Assembly: GCA_937916125.1 (NCBI GenBank)
Contig: CALGGE010000083.1
Coordinates: 1-20,566 of the forward strand
DNA: 20,566 bases
From: an uncultured Elusimicrobia bacterium
GTDB lineage: Bacteria > Elusimicrobiota > Endomicrobiia > Endomicrobiales > Endomicrobiaceae
Direction of reading: 5' to 3'
Numbering within the stretch: the stretch's first letter is position 1; every line of letters starts with the position of its first letter. Shown here in pieces: positions 8,545 to 15,606 of this stretch. Under the pieces are notes generated by a model. The model saw nothing but the letters and a program-made list of their open reading frames with translations, did no database searches and was not told the origin of the DNA. Position numbers and translations under genes: made by a program.

Positions 8545-8620
8545 CCAATATGAGAAAGATTTGATTGAAATGCCAATAATGAAAATTTATAGCAAATTGT
8601 CTAATAAAAAAATATTTTAA
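8523..8620 (+). pseudogene. Out-of-frame C-terminal end of the flippase
   Basis: In the frame one base later than the flippase ORF, codons read WKFALNQYEKDLIEMPIMKI and continue to SNKKIF, then stop at 8618-8620. This is a basic/charged tail of the kind that follows the last membrane helix in flippases. It has no plausible start of its own and makes sense only as the displaced end of wzx. The cause is either a true 1-base mutation or an indel error in the T run just upstream. Confidence 0.65.
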
Positions 8621-8626
8621 GTAAAA

Positions 8627-8870
8627 ATGAAAAATTTAATAAATACAATAAATGAAATATTTGAAAAGTTAAAAGCACAAAATATTATAGCAAGAAAATA
8701 TTTTTATCCATTAACAAGTGATTTTGAATGTTATAAAAATTTTACCTATAGTAAAAAAACATAAAACGTCCGTCGCAAAATATATTTCCGACAGAATTTT
8801 AACATTGCCGTTATATGCAGATTTATCTATAAAAGATGTCAATAGAATTTGCGATATTATTTTGAAGTAA
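8627..8870 (+). pseudogene. Remnant (C-terminal ~85 codons) of a DegT/DnrJ/EryC1-family sugar aminotransferase
   Basis: Frame 1 (8627-8764) reads INEIFEKLKAQNIIARKYFYPLTSDFECYKNF then stops. The next frame (8745-8870) continues as PIVKKHKTSVAKYISDRILT LPLYADLSIKDVNRICDIILK and ends in TAA. Together they match the C-terminus of PLP-dependent nucleotide-sugar aminotransferases (VioA/FdtB/QdtB-like: 'N-I-x-A-R-x-Y-F-Y-P-L', 'CYK', 'LPLYADL', 'RICDIIL'). Only the last ~85 of roughly 370 residues remain, with an internal +1 frameshift; the catalytic PLP-lysine part is gone. It marks loss of an amino-sugar step, or a recombination point, directly after wzx. No expression is expected. Confidence 0.75.
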
Positions 8871-8929
8871 TAATAAAATTTTGAAAAGAAAATTTGATAA
8901 GTAATTTATATTAATAAAGAACAAAACAA

Positions 8930-10066
8930 ATGTTAAAAATTTGTATTTGGATGAATATTCCATCACATCATCAAAAGTATTTTTTTGAAGCATTAAATAA
9001 AATAAATAATGTTTCATTATGTGTCCGTTATTATGATAAAAATTTAATAAAACGAAGAAAAAAACAAGGATGGGTTGTTCCCGTTTTAGATTCCTATGAA
9101 AAATATATTTCTTTTTTTGATGAGATATTATCGAAAGAATTAAAAGATTATATTCATATTATACCTACTTTTGATAATAATGGGGGTAAACAGTTAGCAC
9201 AAATTGCTGCTAAAAATAATGAAAAATGGTGCCATTGGGGGGAGATGACAGGTGTAGGTTTTGCAAAAATAGTGCATTATAATTTTTTATTATTAAATTT
9301 ATTATATCCAATTATAAATAAAATAAGATTAAGAAAATATACAGGTTATATAAAAAACAATGCTATATTGGCTTTTGCTCAGGGAGAATTGGCAAAGAAA
9401 GATTTATTAAATTTAGGAATATCGAGTAACAAAATAAAATTTTTGTGTTATTCTGTCTCAGCAATAAAACAGTGTGAAAAAAATAACATAATAGATACTT
9501 TTAAAAATAATAGAATTTGCTTCTTAAGCATTGCCAATTTAACAGAACGTAAAGGAATTAAATATTTAATAGAAGCTTTTAATATGCTTAGCGAGAAACA
9601 AAAAGAAAAAGCTTGTATTGTTTTAGTTGGAACAGGTGAAGAAGAAACAACATTAAAAGAACTTGTTATAAATAAACATTTAGAAGATAAAATTTTATTT
9701 TACGGAAAAATTCCGTCGGATAAAATAAGCAGTGTTTATTATTCTGCAGATATATTTGTTTTACCAACACTTTTTGACGGTTGGGGTGTTGTTTTAAATG
9801 AAGCAGCATCGGTAGGTATGCCTATAATATCTACAGTGAAATGTGGTGCGGCATACCATTTAATTGAAGAAAATAAAAATGGATTTAGAATACCGACTAA
9901 AGATACTAAAGCTTTAAGTAAAACTATGGTGTATTACATTGATAATCCGGAAAAAATAAAAGAACATGGACAAAAATCAAAAGAAATATTCAAAAATTTT
10001 ACTCCGGAAAAGAATGCAGAAAGATTAATTGGATATTTAAGTAAGTATGCTGAGGATAATAAATGA
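8930..10066 (+). CDS. GT4-family glycosyltransferase
   Basis: A 378-residue GT-B fold enzyme. The N-terminal acceptor half (MLKICIWMNIPSHHQKYFFE...) is followed by the GT4 donor half: FLSIANLTERKGIKYLIEAF (198-217), VLVGTGEEE (231-239), LFYGKIPSDKI (256-266) and the EX7E-type region DGWGVVLNEAASVGMPI (283-299) that binds the nucleotide sugar. It probably adds one sugar to the repeat unit in the cytoplasm. There is no clear Shine-Dalgarno; 59 A/T-rich bases separate it from the aminotransferase remnant. Its stop overlaps the next start as ATGA, implying translational coupling. Composition is AT-rich, between the wzx block and the following block. The donor sugar is not predictable. Confidence 0.87.
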   Translation: MLKICIWMNIPSHHQKYFFEALNKINNVSLCVRYYDKNLIKRRKKQGWVVPVLDSYEKYISFFDEILSKELKDYIHIIPTFDNNGGKQLAQIAAKNNEKWCHWGEMTGVGFAKIVHYNFLLLNLLYPIINKIRLRKYTGYIKNNAILAFAQGELAKKDLLNLGISSNKIKFLCYSVSAIKQCEKNNIIDTFKNNRICFLSIANLTERKGIKYLIEAFNMLSEKQKEKACIVLVGTGEEETTLKELVINKHLEDKILFYGKIPSDKISSVYYSADIFVLPTLFDGWGVVLNEAASVGMPIISTVKCGAAYHLIEENKNGFRIPTKDTKALSKTMVYYIDNPEKIKEHGQKSKEIFKNFTPEKNAERLIGYLSKYAEDNK

Positions 10067-11268
10067 AAATTTTAATTAATGCATGTTTACATATTGGTGG
10101 TGGATTACAAGTTGCGGATTCTTTTATTCGTGAATTGGTGAACTATCCTGATAACGAATATATCGTTATTATTAGCAACGAAGTTAAAGAACTTTTAACG
10201 ACAGAGGTGTGGAAGAATAGAAGATTAGAAGATTGGCAACGACCACAACAAAACAAAGAAAAACAAGAATTGGAAGTTAATTTAGGTTTTCCAAAGAATT
10301 TTAAATTTATAAATATTCAATATTCAAAACCGAGTTTTGTAAGGGTGTTTTCTGCAAGGTATAAGCCTTTTGATGGTATTGTAGAAAAATATAAACCGGA
10401 TGTAGCTTTTACTATTTTTGGACCTGCATATTGGAAACCGAAGAATATTCCTCACATTTGCGGGTTTGCTAAATCCCAATATATTTATACGGAATCTCCT
10501 TTTTTTAAGCAAATGACAAAATTCAATTTTGTTAAACTAAAAATTAAAGGTTTGATTCAAAAATATTCTTTCAGACGAGATGCACAAATATATATAACAG
10601 AAAATGAAGATGTTTCTAAGAAGTTACAAAAAATATTGACTAAACATAAAATTTATACGGTTACAAATTATTATAACCAAGTTTTTGATGATGAAAAATT
10701 ACAGCAAGAATTTGTTTTGCCAAAATTTAATGGGATAACTTTACTTACAATAACATCGACATATCCGCATAAAAATATAAAAATAATAAAACCTGTAGCA
10801 GAACATTTAATTAACAAATATCCTAATTTTAAATTTAGATTTGTTGTAACAATAGATATTGAAATTTTCGGGTATAGTAAAAATAATTTACCTGCTTGGC
10901 TGTTGCCAATAGGTAAAGTAAAGATTTATCAATGCCCGGATTTATATAGACAAAGTGATTTTATGTTTTTACCTACATTACTTGAATGTTTTTCTGCTTC
11001 ATATCCTGAAGCTATGAAAATGCAAAAACCTATTTTAACTTCCGATTTACCATTTGCACACGGACTTTGTGGAGATGCAGCAGAATATTTTAATCCTATA
11101 TCTGCAGAAGATATTGCCGAAAAAATTTATATATTGGCTAATGATAAAGAAAAACAAAAAAAATTAATTGAAAACGGATTAAAACAATTAACTACATTTG
11201 ATACATATAACCAAAGAACAGAAAAATACTTGAATATTATTAAAAATACAATAGAGGATAAACAATGA
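10063..11268 (+). CDS. GT4-family glycosyltransferase carrying an in-frame repeat insertion
   Basis: A 401-residue GT-B glycosyltransferase. The N-terminus MKILINACLHIGGGLQVADS includes the glycine-rich loop typical of GT4; the C-terminal half has LLTITSTYPHKNIKIIKPV and the donor-binding LECFSASYPEAMKMQKPIL (307-325). Residues ~49-68 (VWKNRRLEDWQRPQQNKEKQ) are not part of the fold: they translate a dispersed DNA repeat also found in the heparinase-like gene. The insertion falls in a predicted surface loop between early strands and keeps the frame, so the enzyme may remain active. The start overlaps the previous stop (ATGA), and its own stop overlaps the next ATG in the same way, so three genes are coupled. 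Confidence 0.87.
   Translation: MKILINACLHIGGGLQVADSFIRELVNYPDNEYIVIISNEVKELLTTEVWKNRRLEDWQRPQQNKEKQELEVNLGFPKNFKFINIQYSKPSFVRVFSARYKPFDGIVEKYKPDVAFTIFGPAYWKPKNIPHICGFAKSQYIYTESPFFKQMTKFNFVKLKIKGLIQKYSFRRDAQIYITENEDVSKKLQKILTKHKIYTVTNYYNQVFDDEKLQQEFVLPKFNGITLLTITSTYPHKNIKIIKPVAEHLINKYPNFKFRFVVTIDIEIFGYSKNNLPAWLLPIGKVKIYQCPDLYRQSDFMFLPTLLECFSASYPEAMKMQKPILTSDLPFAHGLCGDAAEYFNPISAEDIAEKIYILANDKEKQKKLIENGLKQLTTFDTYNQRTEKYLNIIKNTIEDKQ
10211..10249 (+). repeat. Coding dispersed repeat, copy in the GT4 gene
   Basis: The first 33 bases (10211-10243) match 13823-13855 with a single mismatch (A versus T at the 17th base). The unit is a purine-rich GGAAGAATAGAAGATT stretch followed by GAAGATTGGCAACGAC. 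It is translated in frame as WKNRRLEDWQR inside a glycosyltransferase. Confidence 0.85.
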
Positions 11269-13391
11269 AACAGATAATACAAGATTTGAAAAACGGAAAA
11301 ACTATTTTGGAAGAAGTGCCTGTTCCGCAAGTTAAGGCGGGTTGTGTTTTAATTAAAACAACCGAAACATTGGTATCACTCGGAACGGAAAGAATGCTTG
11401 TTGAATTTGGTAAAGCAAACTTAATTGATAAAGCTCGTCAACAACCGGATAAAGTTAAACAAGTATTGGATAAAATGAAAACAGACGGTTTAATGCCCAC
11501 ATTGGAAGCTGTTTTTAATAAATTAAACCAACCTTTACCGTTAGGTTACTGTAATGTAGGTGAAGTTGTTGAAGTGGGTACAGGTGTTACTGAATTTAAA
11601 GTTGGTGATAGGGTAGCTTCCAACGGGAACCATGCAGAATTTGTTTGTGTTCCTAAAAATTTGGTAGCAAAAATTCTCGATAATGTAACTGATGAAGAAG
11701 CTTGTTTTACCGTTATAAGTTCAATAGCATTGCAAGGTTTAAGAAATTTAAAACCGCAAATAGGTGAAACTATAGTTGTTGTAGGTTTAGGTTTAATTGG
11801 TTTAATTGCTGCACAATTATTAAAAGCTAACGGGTGTAAAGTTGTGGGAACGGATTTTGATCAAGCAAAAGTTGATTTGGCAAAAAAATTCGGTGTTATT
11901 GCATTTAATCCTGCAACAGACGGAGATGTTGTTGCATTTGTTCAAAATTTAACAAATAATATCGGTGCAGATGCTGTTTTGATAACGGCTTCTGCAAAAG
12001 GTGATGAAGTAATACATCAATGTTGCCAAATGTGCAGAAAAAAAGGAAAAATAGTTTTGGTTGGTGTTATCGGTTTAAATATGAGAAGAGATGATTTTTA
12101 TAAAAAAGAATTAACTTTCCAAGTATCTTGTTCTTACGGGGCAGGAAGATATGACGAAAACTATGAAAATAAAGGGCAAGATTATCCTTTAGCTTATGTC
12201 CGCTGGACGGAAAAAAGAAATTTTGAAACTATATTACAATTAATTTCCGATGGCAAATTAGATGTTAAAAGTTTAATTTCAGAACAAGTTGAATTAAAAG
12301 ATTATTTGCAAATATACGGAGATATGAGAAAAAAAGGTTCAATAGCTTCTTTAATTAAATTCTCTGAAAATTCAAATTATAATAAAACGGTAGCGGTTGA
12401 AAGTAATAAACATTTTGTTGCAGGTAAAGGTAAAATCGGCATTATAGGTGCAGGAAATTTTGCTTCTTCTACAATAGTGCCTTGTTTAAATGCAGCAAAT
12501 GCCGATATAAAATATATTTCATCCGCGCATGGGTTAACGGCAAAAATACTTGCTAAAAAAGCAAATGCACAGTTTGCAACAAGTGATACAACCGAAATTT
12601 TAAAAGATAGTGAAGTTGATTTAGTTATTGTGTGTACAAGACATAATTTACATGCAAGTTTTGTTAAAGAAGTGTTATCTGCAAACAAAAGTGTGTTTGT
12701 TGAAAAGCCATTATGTTTGAACAAACAAGAATTAGATGAAATAGAACAAATATATTCTGCTTGTGACGATAAAGTTTCGTTAACAGTTGGTTTTAACAGA
12801 AGATTTGCTCCGCTTGCGGAAAAGATGAAACAGTTATCCGGAACAGGTGCAAAAAATATTGTTGCTACAATGAATGCAGGATATATTCCACCTGAAGTTT
12901 GGGTACAGGATTTGCAAGTAGGTGGGGGAAGAATAATAGGTGAAGCTTGCCATTTTATAGATTTATGTTCTTATTTGACAGACAGTAAAGTTGTTGCCGT
13001 TTGTATGAATGCTTTGGGTGTAAATCCGCAAGAAAATACAGATAATGCAAGTATTTTATTGAAATATGAAAACGGTTCAAATGCTGTAATAAATTATTTT
13101 GCCAACGGTTCAAAAAGTTATGCAAAAGAAAGAATAGAAGTTTTTGCACAAAATTCAGTTTTAGTATTGGATAATTGGAGAAAATTAACAGGATATGGAA
13201 TAAAAGGTTTTTCAAGTGCATCTTCAAGACTTGATAAAGGACATAAAAGACAATTTGCATTACTTAATGAAAGAATTAAAAATGGTGGTAAGCCGCTAAT
13301 TCCTTTTGAAAGTATAAAAAACACGACATTGGCATCTTTTGCTGCAATTGAAAGCTTAAAGCAAAACAAGTGGATAGGTATTGAGGATTAG
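11265..13391 (+). CDS. Bi-domain oxidoreductase (MDR-type dehydrogenase + Gfo/Idh/MocA)
   Basis: A 708-residue fusion enzyme of a kind common in O-antigen and capsule clusters. Residues 1-~365 are a medium-chain (zinc-alcohol-dehydrogenase-like) domain: LSLGTER-type loop VSLGTERMLVEFGKANLI (37-54), LGYCNVGEVVEVGTGV (93-108), VGDRVASNGNHAEFV (113-127) and the NAD(P) Rossmann motif VVVGLGLIGLIAAQLL (171-186). Residues ~387-708 are a Gfo/Idh/MocA domain with GIIGAGNFA and the catalytic-type VEKPLCL (~480-486), then HFIDL. The usual cysteine ligands of structural zinc are not evident. It likely oxidises or reduces a sugar or nucleotide-sugar intermediate; the substrate is unknown. The ATG overlaps the upstream stop (ATGA). 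Its TAG stop lies inside the first unit of the repeat tract that begins the next gene. Confidence 0.88.
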   Translation: MKQIIQDLKNGKTILEEVPVPQVKAGCVLIKTTETLVSLGTERMLVEFGKANLIDKARQQPDKVKQVLDKMKTDGLMPTLEAVFNKLNQPLPLGYCNVGEVVEVGTGVTEFKVGDRVASNGNHAEFVCVPKNLVAKILDNVTDEEACFTVISSIALQGLRNLKPQIGETIVVVGLGLIGLIAAQLLKANGCKVVGTDFDQAKVDLAKKFGVIAFNPATDGDVVAFVQNLTNNIGADAVLITASAKGDEVIHQCCQMCRKKGKIVLVGVIGLNMRRDDFYKKELTFQVSCSYGAGRYDENYENKGQDYPLAYVRWTEKRNFETILQLISDGKLDVKSLISEQVELKDYLQIYGDMRKKGSIASLIKFSENSNYNKTVAVESNKHFVAGKGKIGIIGAGNFASSTIVPCLNAANADIKYISSAHGLTAKILAKKANAQFATSDTTEILKDSEVDLVIVCTRHNLHASFVKEVLSANKSVFVEKPLCLNKQELDEIEQIYSACDDKVSLTVGFNRRFAPLAEKMKQLSGTGAKNIVATMNAGYIPPEVWVQDLQVGGGRIIGEACHFIDLCSYLTDSKVVAVCMNALGVNPQENTDNASILLKYENGSNAVINYFANGSKSYAKERIEVFAQNSVLVLDNWRKLTGYGIKGFSSASSRLDKGHKRQFALLNERIKNGGKPLIPFESIKNTTLASFAAIESLKQNKWIGIED

Positions 13392-13510
13392 AAGATTGGA
13401 AGAATGGATGATTGGAGGATTAGAAGACTGGAAGATTAGAAGTAAGGATGTATGGATGTATGGAAACGACGAAATAATAGAAAAATGGAATAATAGAAGA
13501 TTGGAAGAAA
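13384..13510 (+). repeat. Repeat tract at the oxidoreductase/heparinase boundary
   Basis: Purine-rich units such as GATTAGAAGATTGGAAGAAT recur here in degenerate form, with a GGATGTATGGATGTATGG variant at 13446-13463. They supply the stop codon of the upstream gene (GATTAG). The last unit, ending TTGGAAGAAATA, supplies a GGAAG that can act as Shine-Dalgarno for the ATG at 13513. Confidence 0.75.
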
Positions 13511-13512
13511 TA

Positions 13513-15390
13513 ATGAATACGATAGCTAAATATTTTAATACTTTAAAATATTTAAAGTTTATCCAATTTTATAACAGATTTATTTTTAAGATTTGTAAAC
13601 CAAATCTTAGAGGTATGGATGTATGGAAGTATGGAGGAATGGAAACAACAGAAAAATTTAAAAACAAAGTAAGTTTTCCGAAAGTTAAAGATGTTTTGTT
13701 TGAAGAAAACAGATTTTGCTTTTTGAATGAAGAACGAATAATGGCGGAAGAATGGAAGATTAGAAGATTAGAAGATTTGCAACGACAAACAACAATGACA
13801 AACAACAAAACTACAGAAGATTGGAAGAATAGAAGATTTGAAGATTGGCAACGACAAACAACAACGATAACCGACAGTTCAGATGACAAAATAATAAACG
13901 GATGGAATGATGAACAAGTTAATAAATTATGGTTATACAACTTGCACTATTTTGATTATTTAAGACAAGAAAATATAACAAGTGAACAACGTTTGTTTTG
14001 GATTGAAAAATGGATTGACGAAAATAAAACAGGATATGGAAACGGATGGGAACCGTATACTTTATCTTTAAGAATTGTAAATTGGATAAAGTTTTATTTA
14101 GCAGGTAATAAACTTTCAGAAAAAATAATAAAATCTCTAGCTATTCAAACAGAATATTTAAGTAAGAAAATAGAGTATCATTTGTTGGCAAACCATTTGC
14201 TTGCAAATGCAAAAGCCCTTGTTTTTGCAGGATTGTTTTTTACAACAGAAAGTTGTAAAAAACAGAAGATTGGAAGAATAGAAGATTTGAAGATTGGAAG
14301 GAAAGAGGTGTTTGATGAACATAGATTGCGGATCAAGTCCGCAATGATAAATAGGGCGAAGGGATGGTTGGAGAAGGGACTGGAGATTTATAAAAAACAG
14401 TTGTCTGAACAAATACTTAACGACGGCGGACATTTTGAAAGGTCTGCAATGTATCACAGTATTATTTTAGAAGATTTGTTAGATTTAAAAAATATTTCTG
14501 CACCATTAGAATTAGATAATTATATTCAAAAAATGCTTGATTGGCTTTCAGTTATGATAGGACCTGATGAAAAAATTTCATTATTTAACGATGCTGCTTT
14601 TGGAATAGCATTAGAACCAAACAAGTTGTTTGCTTATGCAAAACAACTGGGCTATGGAAGAATGGAAGATTGGAAGAATGGAAGATTGGAAGACACGGGG
14701 TATGCAAGGTTGCAAAATAATAATTGGACTTTAATATGTGACGGTGCACCACTCGGACCGGATTATCAATTAGGACATTCGCATGCAGATACTTTAACTT
14801 TTGAATTGTGGTATAAGAACGAAATAATAATTTGTGATACAGGAACAAAACAATATTTTAATTCAGATATTCGCAAATATCAAAGGGGAACAGCTGCACA
14901 TAATACGATTGTTATTGACGGGAAAAATTCGTCACAAGTATGGTCTGCTCATAGAACGGCTAAAAGAGCAAAAATTATAGAAAGAAATTTTGATAATAAT
15001 AGTTTTTCTGCAACTCATAACGGATATAAACCGATATTACATAAAAGAAAATGGTATTTTGAAAATGATGAAGTTTATATTGCCGATAGTATAACGGCAG
15101 AAGATTGGAAGATTAGAAAATTAGAAGATTGGAAACGACAAAAACAATATCTTATTGAGGTGTTTTTTCATATTCATCCAAATTACAATGTTGATATAAA
15201 AGATGGTGTTGTGAAAATATTTAATGATAAAAATATTTTTGGTATAACAATAGATAAAGATATGGAAATTTTTGTTATTGATGGAACAGTTTCTTTTGAA
15301 TTTGGAAAAGAAGAAAAAAATAAAATTATTTGTTTTAAGAAAAAAGTTAATTTACCATTTAATTTGAAAACTAAAATTTTTACTTTGTGA
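13513..15390 (+). CDS. Heparinase II/III-like (alginate lyase family) protein riddled with in-frame repeat insertions
   Basis: Polysaccharide lyase-type protein, 625 residues from the ATG at 13513. I prefer this over a TTG at 13381 because MNTIAKYFNTLKYLKFIQFY is the natural family start, GGAAG lies 5 bases upstream, and everything before it is repeat. Numbered from 13381, the toroid domain has LWLYNLHYFDYL, GWEPYTLSLRIVNWI and NDGGHFERSAMYH; the heparinase II/III domain has the His motifs GHSHADTLTFEL (465-476) and GTAAHNTIVIDG (503-514). In polysaccharide clusters these enzymes modify or trim the glycan, usually in the periplasm; I see no clear signal peptide. At least five segments (near residues 75-90, 122-165, 293-327, 424-437 and 575-590) are translated repeats, making it longer than family members. 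Catalytic motifs are untouched, so activity is possible. It follows the oxidoreductase as in many O-antigen loci. Confidence 0.85.
   Translation: MNTIAKYFNTLKYLKFIQFYNRFIFKICKPNLRGMDVWKYGGMETTEKFKNKVSFPKVKDVLFEENRFCFLNEERIMAEEWKIRRLEDLQRQTTMTNNKTTEDWKNRRFEDWQRQTTTITDSSDDKIINGWNDEQVNKLWLYNLHYFDYLRQENITSEQRLFWIEKWIDENKTGYGNGWEPYTLSLRIVNWIKFYLAGNKLSEKIIKSLAIQTEYLSKKIEYHLLANHLLANAKALVFAGLFFTTESCKKQKIGRIEDLKIGRKEVFDEHRLRIKSAMINRAKGWLEKGLEIYKKQLSEQILNDGGHFERSAMYHSIILEDLLDLKNISAPLELDNYIQKMLDWLSVMIGPDEKISLFNDAAFGIALEPNKLFAYAKQLGYGRMEDWKNGRLEDTGYARLQNNNWTLICDGAPLGPDYQLGHSHADTLTFELWYKNEIIICDTGTKQYFNSDIRKYQRGTAAHNTIVIDGKNSSQVWSAHRTAKRAKIIERNFDNNSFSATHNGYKPILHKRKWYFENDEVYIADSITAEDWKIRKLEDWKRQKQYLIEVFFHIHPNYNVDIKDGVVKIFNDKNIFGITIDKDMEIFVIDGTVSFEFGKEEKNKIICFKKKVNLPFNLKTKIFTL
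13611..13652 (+). repeat. Variant repeat copy (GGATGTATGG type) in the heparinase-like gene
   Basis: GGTATGGATGTATGGAAGTA followed by TGGAGGAATGGAAACAAC resembles the variant at 13446-13470 (GGATGTATGGATGTATGGAA then ACGAC). It is translated as MDVWKYGGMETTE between KPNLRG and KFKNKVSF, where family members are continuous. Confidence 0.65.
13747..13800 (+). repeat. Coding dispersed repeat copy
   Basis: AGATTAGAAGATTAGAAGAT followed by TTGCAACGACAAACAAC, read as EEWKIRRLEDLQRQTT. The CAACGACAAACAAC end is shared with the copy at 13815-13867 and, in altered form, with 10211-10249. Confidence 0.8.
13815..13867 (+). repeat. Coding dispersed repeat copy
   Basis: The best-preserved copy: GAAGATTGGAAGAATAGAAG, then ATTTGAAGATTGGCAACGAC and AAACAACAAC. 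It is read in frame as EDWKNRRFEDWQRQTTT. It shares 32 of 33 bases with the copy in the GT4 gene at 10211-10243. Confidence 0.85.
14262..14302 (+). repeat. Coding dispersed repeat copy
   Basis: AGAAGATTGGAAGAATAGAA followed by GATTTGAAGATTGGAAG, read as KIGRIEDLKIGR. It lies between the AKALVFAGLFF helix and the GWLEKGLEIYKKQL helix of the lyase toroid and is followed directly by the palindrome at 14325-14345. About 35 extra residues result. Confidence 0.8.
14325..14345. repeat. Palindromic element with TCAAG loop, inside a coding region
   Basis: Perfect 8-base arms ATTGCGGA / TCCGCAAT around a 5-base loop TCAAG. On the minus strand it reads ATTGCGGACTTGATCCGCAA, the core of a widespread bacterial palindromic repeat whose translation gives HCGLDPQSM-like peptides. 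Here it is read in the other direction as RLRIKSAMIN within the heparinase-like protein. Confidence 0.8.
14653..14693 (+). repeat. Coding dispersed repeat copy
   Basis: Two tandem units of TATGGAAGAATGGAAGATTG type (second: GAAGAATGGAAGATTGGAAG), read as GRMEDWKNGRLED between FAYAKQLGY and TGYARLQNNN of the heparinase II/III domain. Relatives run directly from one to the other. Confidence 0.8.
15098..15140 (+). repeat. Coding dispersed repeat copy
   Basis: CAGAAGATTGGAAGATTAGA then AAATTAGAAGATTGGAAACGAC, read as EDWKIRKLEDWKRQ. It interrupts the lyase between YIADSITA and YLIEVFFHIHPNY. The end GATTGGAAACGAC parallels GATTGGCAACGAC in other copies. Confidence 0.8.
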
Positions 15391-15396
15391 AAATTT

Positions 15397-15440
15397 TAGA
15401 AGATTAGATGATTAGAAGAATAGAAGATTCGAAGAAAAGC
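15397..15440 (+). repeat. Dispersed repeat copy, intergenic
   Basis: AGAAGATTAGATGATTAGAA followed by GAATAGAAGATTCGAAGAA, directly after the heparinase-like stop codon. No protein function applies. The remaining intergenic stretch to 15606 holds the CTTGA palindrome, an inverted copy of this repeat and a hairpin; I see no further gene in it. Confidence 0.75.
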
Positions 15441-15489
15441 AGAAGGAATATTTGGATAGATTGCAGATCAAGTAAAAAAGAAAAGTGTC

Positions 15490-15510
15490 ATTCTGAACTT
15501 GATTCAGAAT
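15490..15510. repeat. Palindromic element with CTTGA loop, intergenic
   Basis: Perfect 8-base arms ATTCTGAA / TTCAGAAT around CTTGA, preceded by GTC (GTCATTCTGAACTTGATTCA). It has the same architecture and loop as the element at 14325-14345 read on the minus strand, with a different arm sequence. Confidence 0.8.
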
Positions 15511-15554
15511 CTATAAAAAATAACAAAATTTGCAAAGCAAATTTTACAATATTG

Positions 15555-15584
15555 CTTCCAATCCTCAAATCTTCCAATTTTCTA
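15555..15584 (-). repeat. Inverted copy of the dispersed repeat
   Basis: On the plus strand it reads CTTCCAATCCTCAAATCTTC then CAATTTTCTA. Its reverse complement TAGAAAATTGGAAGATTTGA continues GGATTGGAAG, matching the repeat family. It lies opposite the copy at 15397-15440, flanking the CTTGA palindrome. Confidence 0.75.
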
Positions 15585-15604
15585 AAAAATACGGAGTATT
15601 TTTT
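15584..15604 (+). promoter_or_regulatory. Hairpin with Shine-Dalgarno bases in its loop
   Basis: AAAAAATAC (15584-15592) and GTATTTTTT (15596-15604) form a perfect 9-bp stem around GGA. The only Shine-Dalgarno candidate for the next gene, GGAG (15593-15596), spans this loop and the first stem base, 10 bases before the ATG at 15607. The right arm also ends in T6, so it could act as a weak terminator instead, but the stem is AT-rich and it sits too close to the start codon for me to favour that. Confidence 0.5.
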
Positions 15605-15606
15605 AA

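Noticed and set aside
8340..8564. Separate 74-codon ORF overlapping the flippase end
   Set aside because: It is an out-of-frame shadow of wzx without a start signal; the flippase tail is in the third frame.
13569..13940. Minus-strand ORFs across the repeat tracts (Phe/Ser-rich, 'SSNLLFFQSS' type)
   Set aside because: They are antisense readings of the purine-rich repeat within a supported plus-strand gene and have no ribosome binding sites.
13381..15390. TTG start at 13381 for the heparinase-like gene
   Set aside because: The 44 extra residues are pure repeat translation overlapping the previous stop; ATG 13513 has GGAAG upstream and the family-like N-terminus.
13384..15584. CRISPR array
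   Set aside because: Repeat copies are irregularly spaced and degenerate, lie inside coding regions, and have no uniform unique spacers or cas genes.
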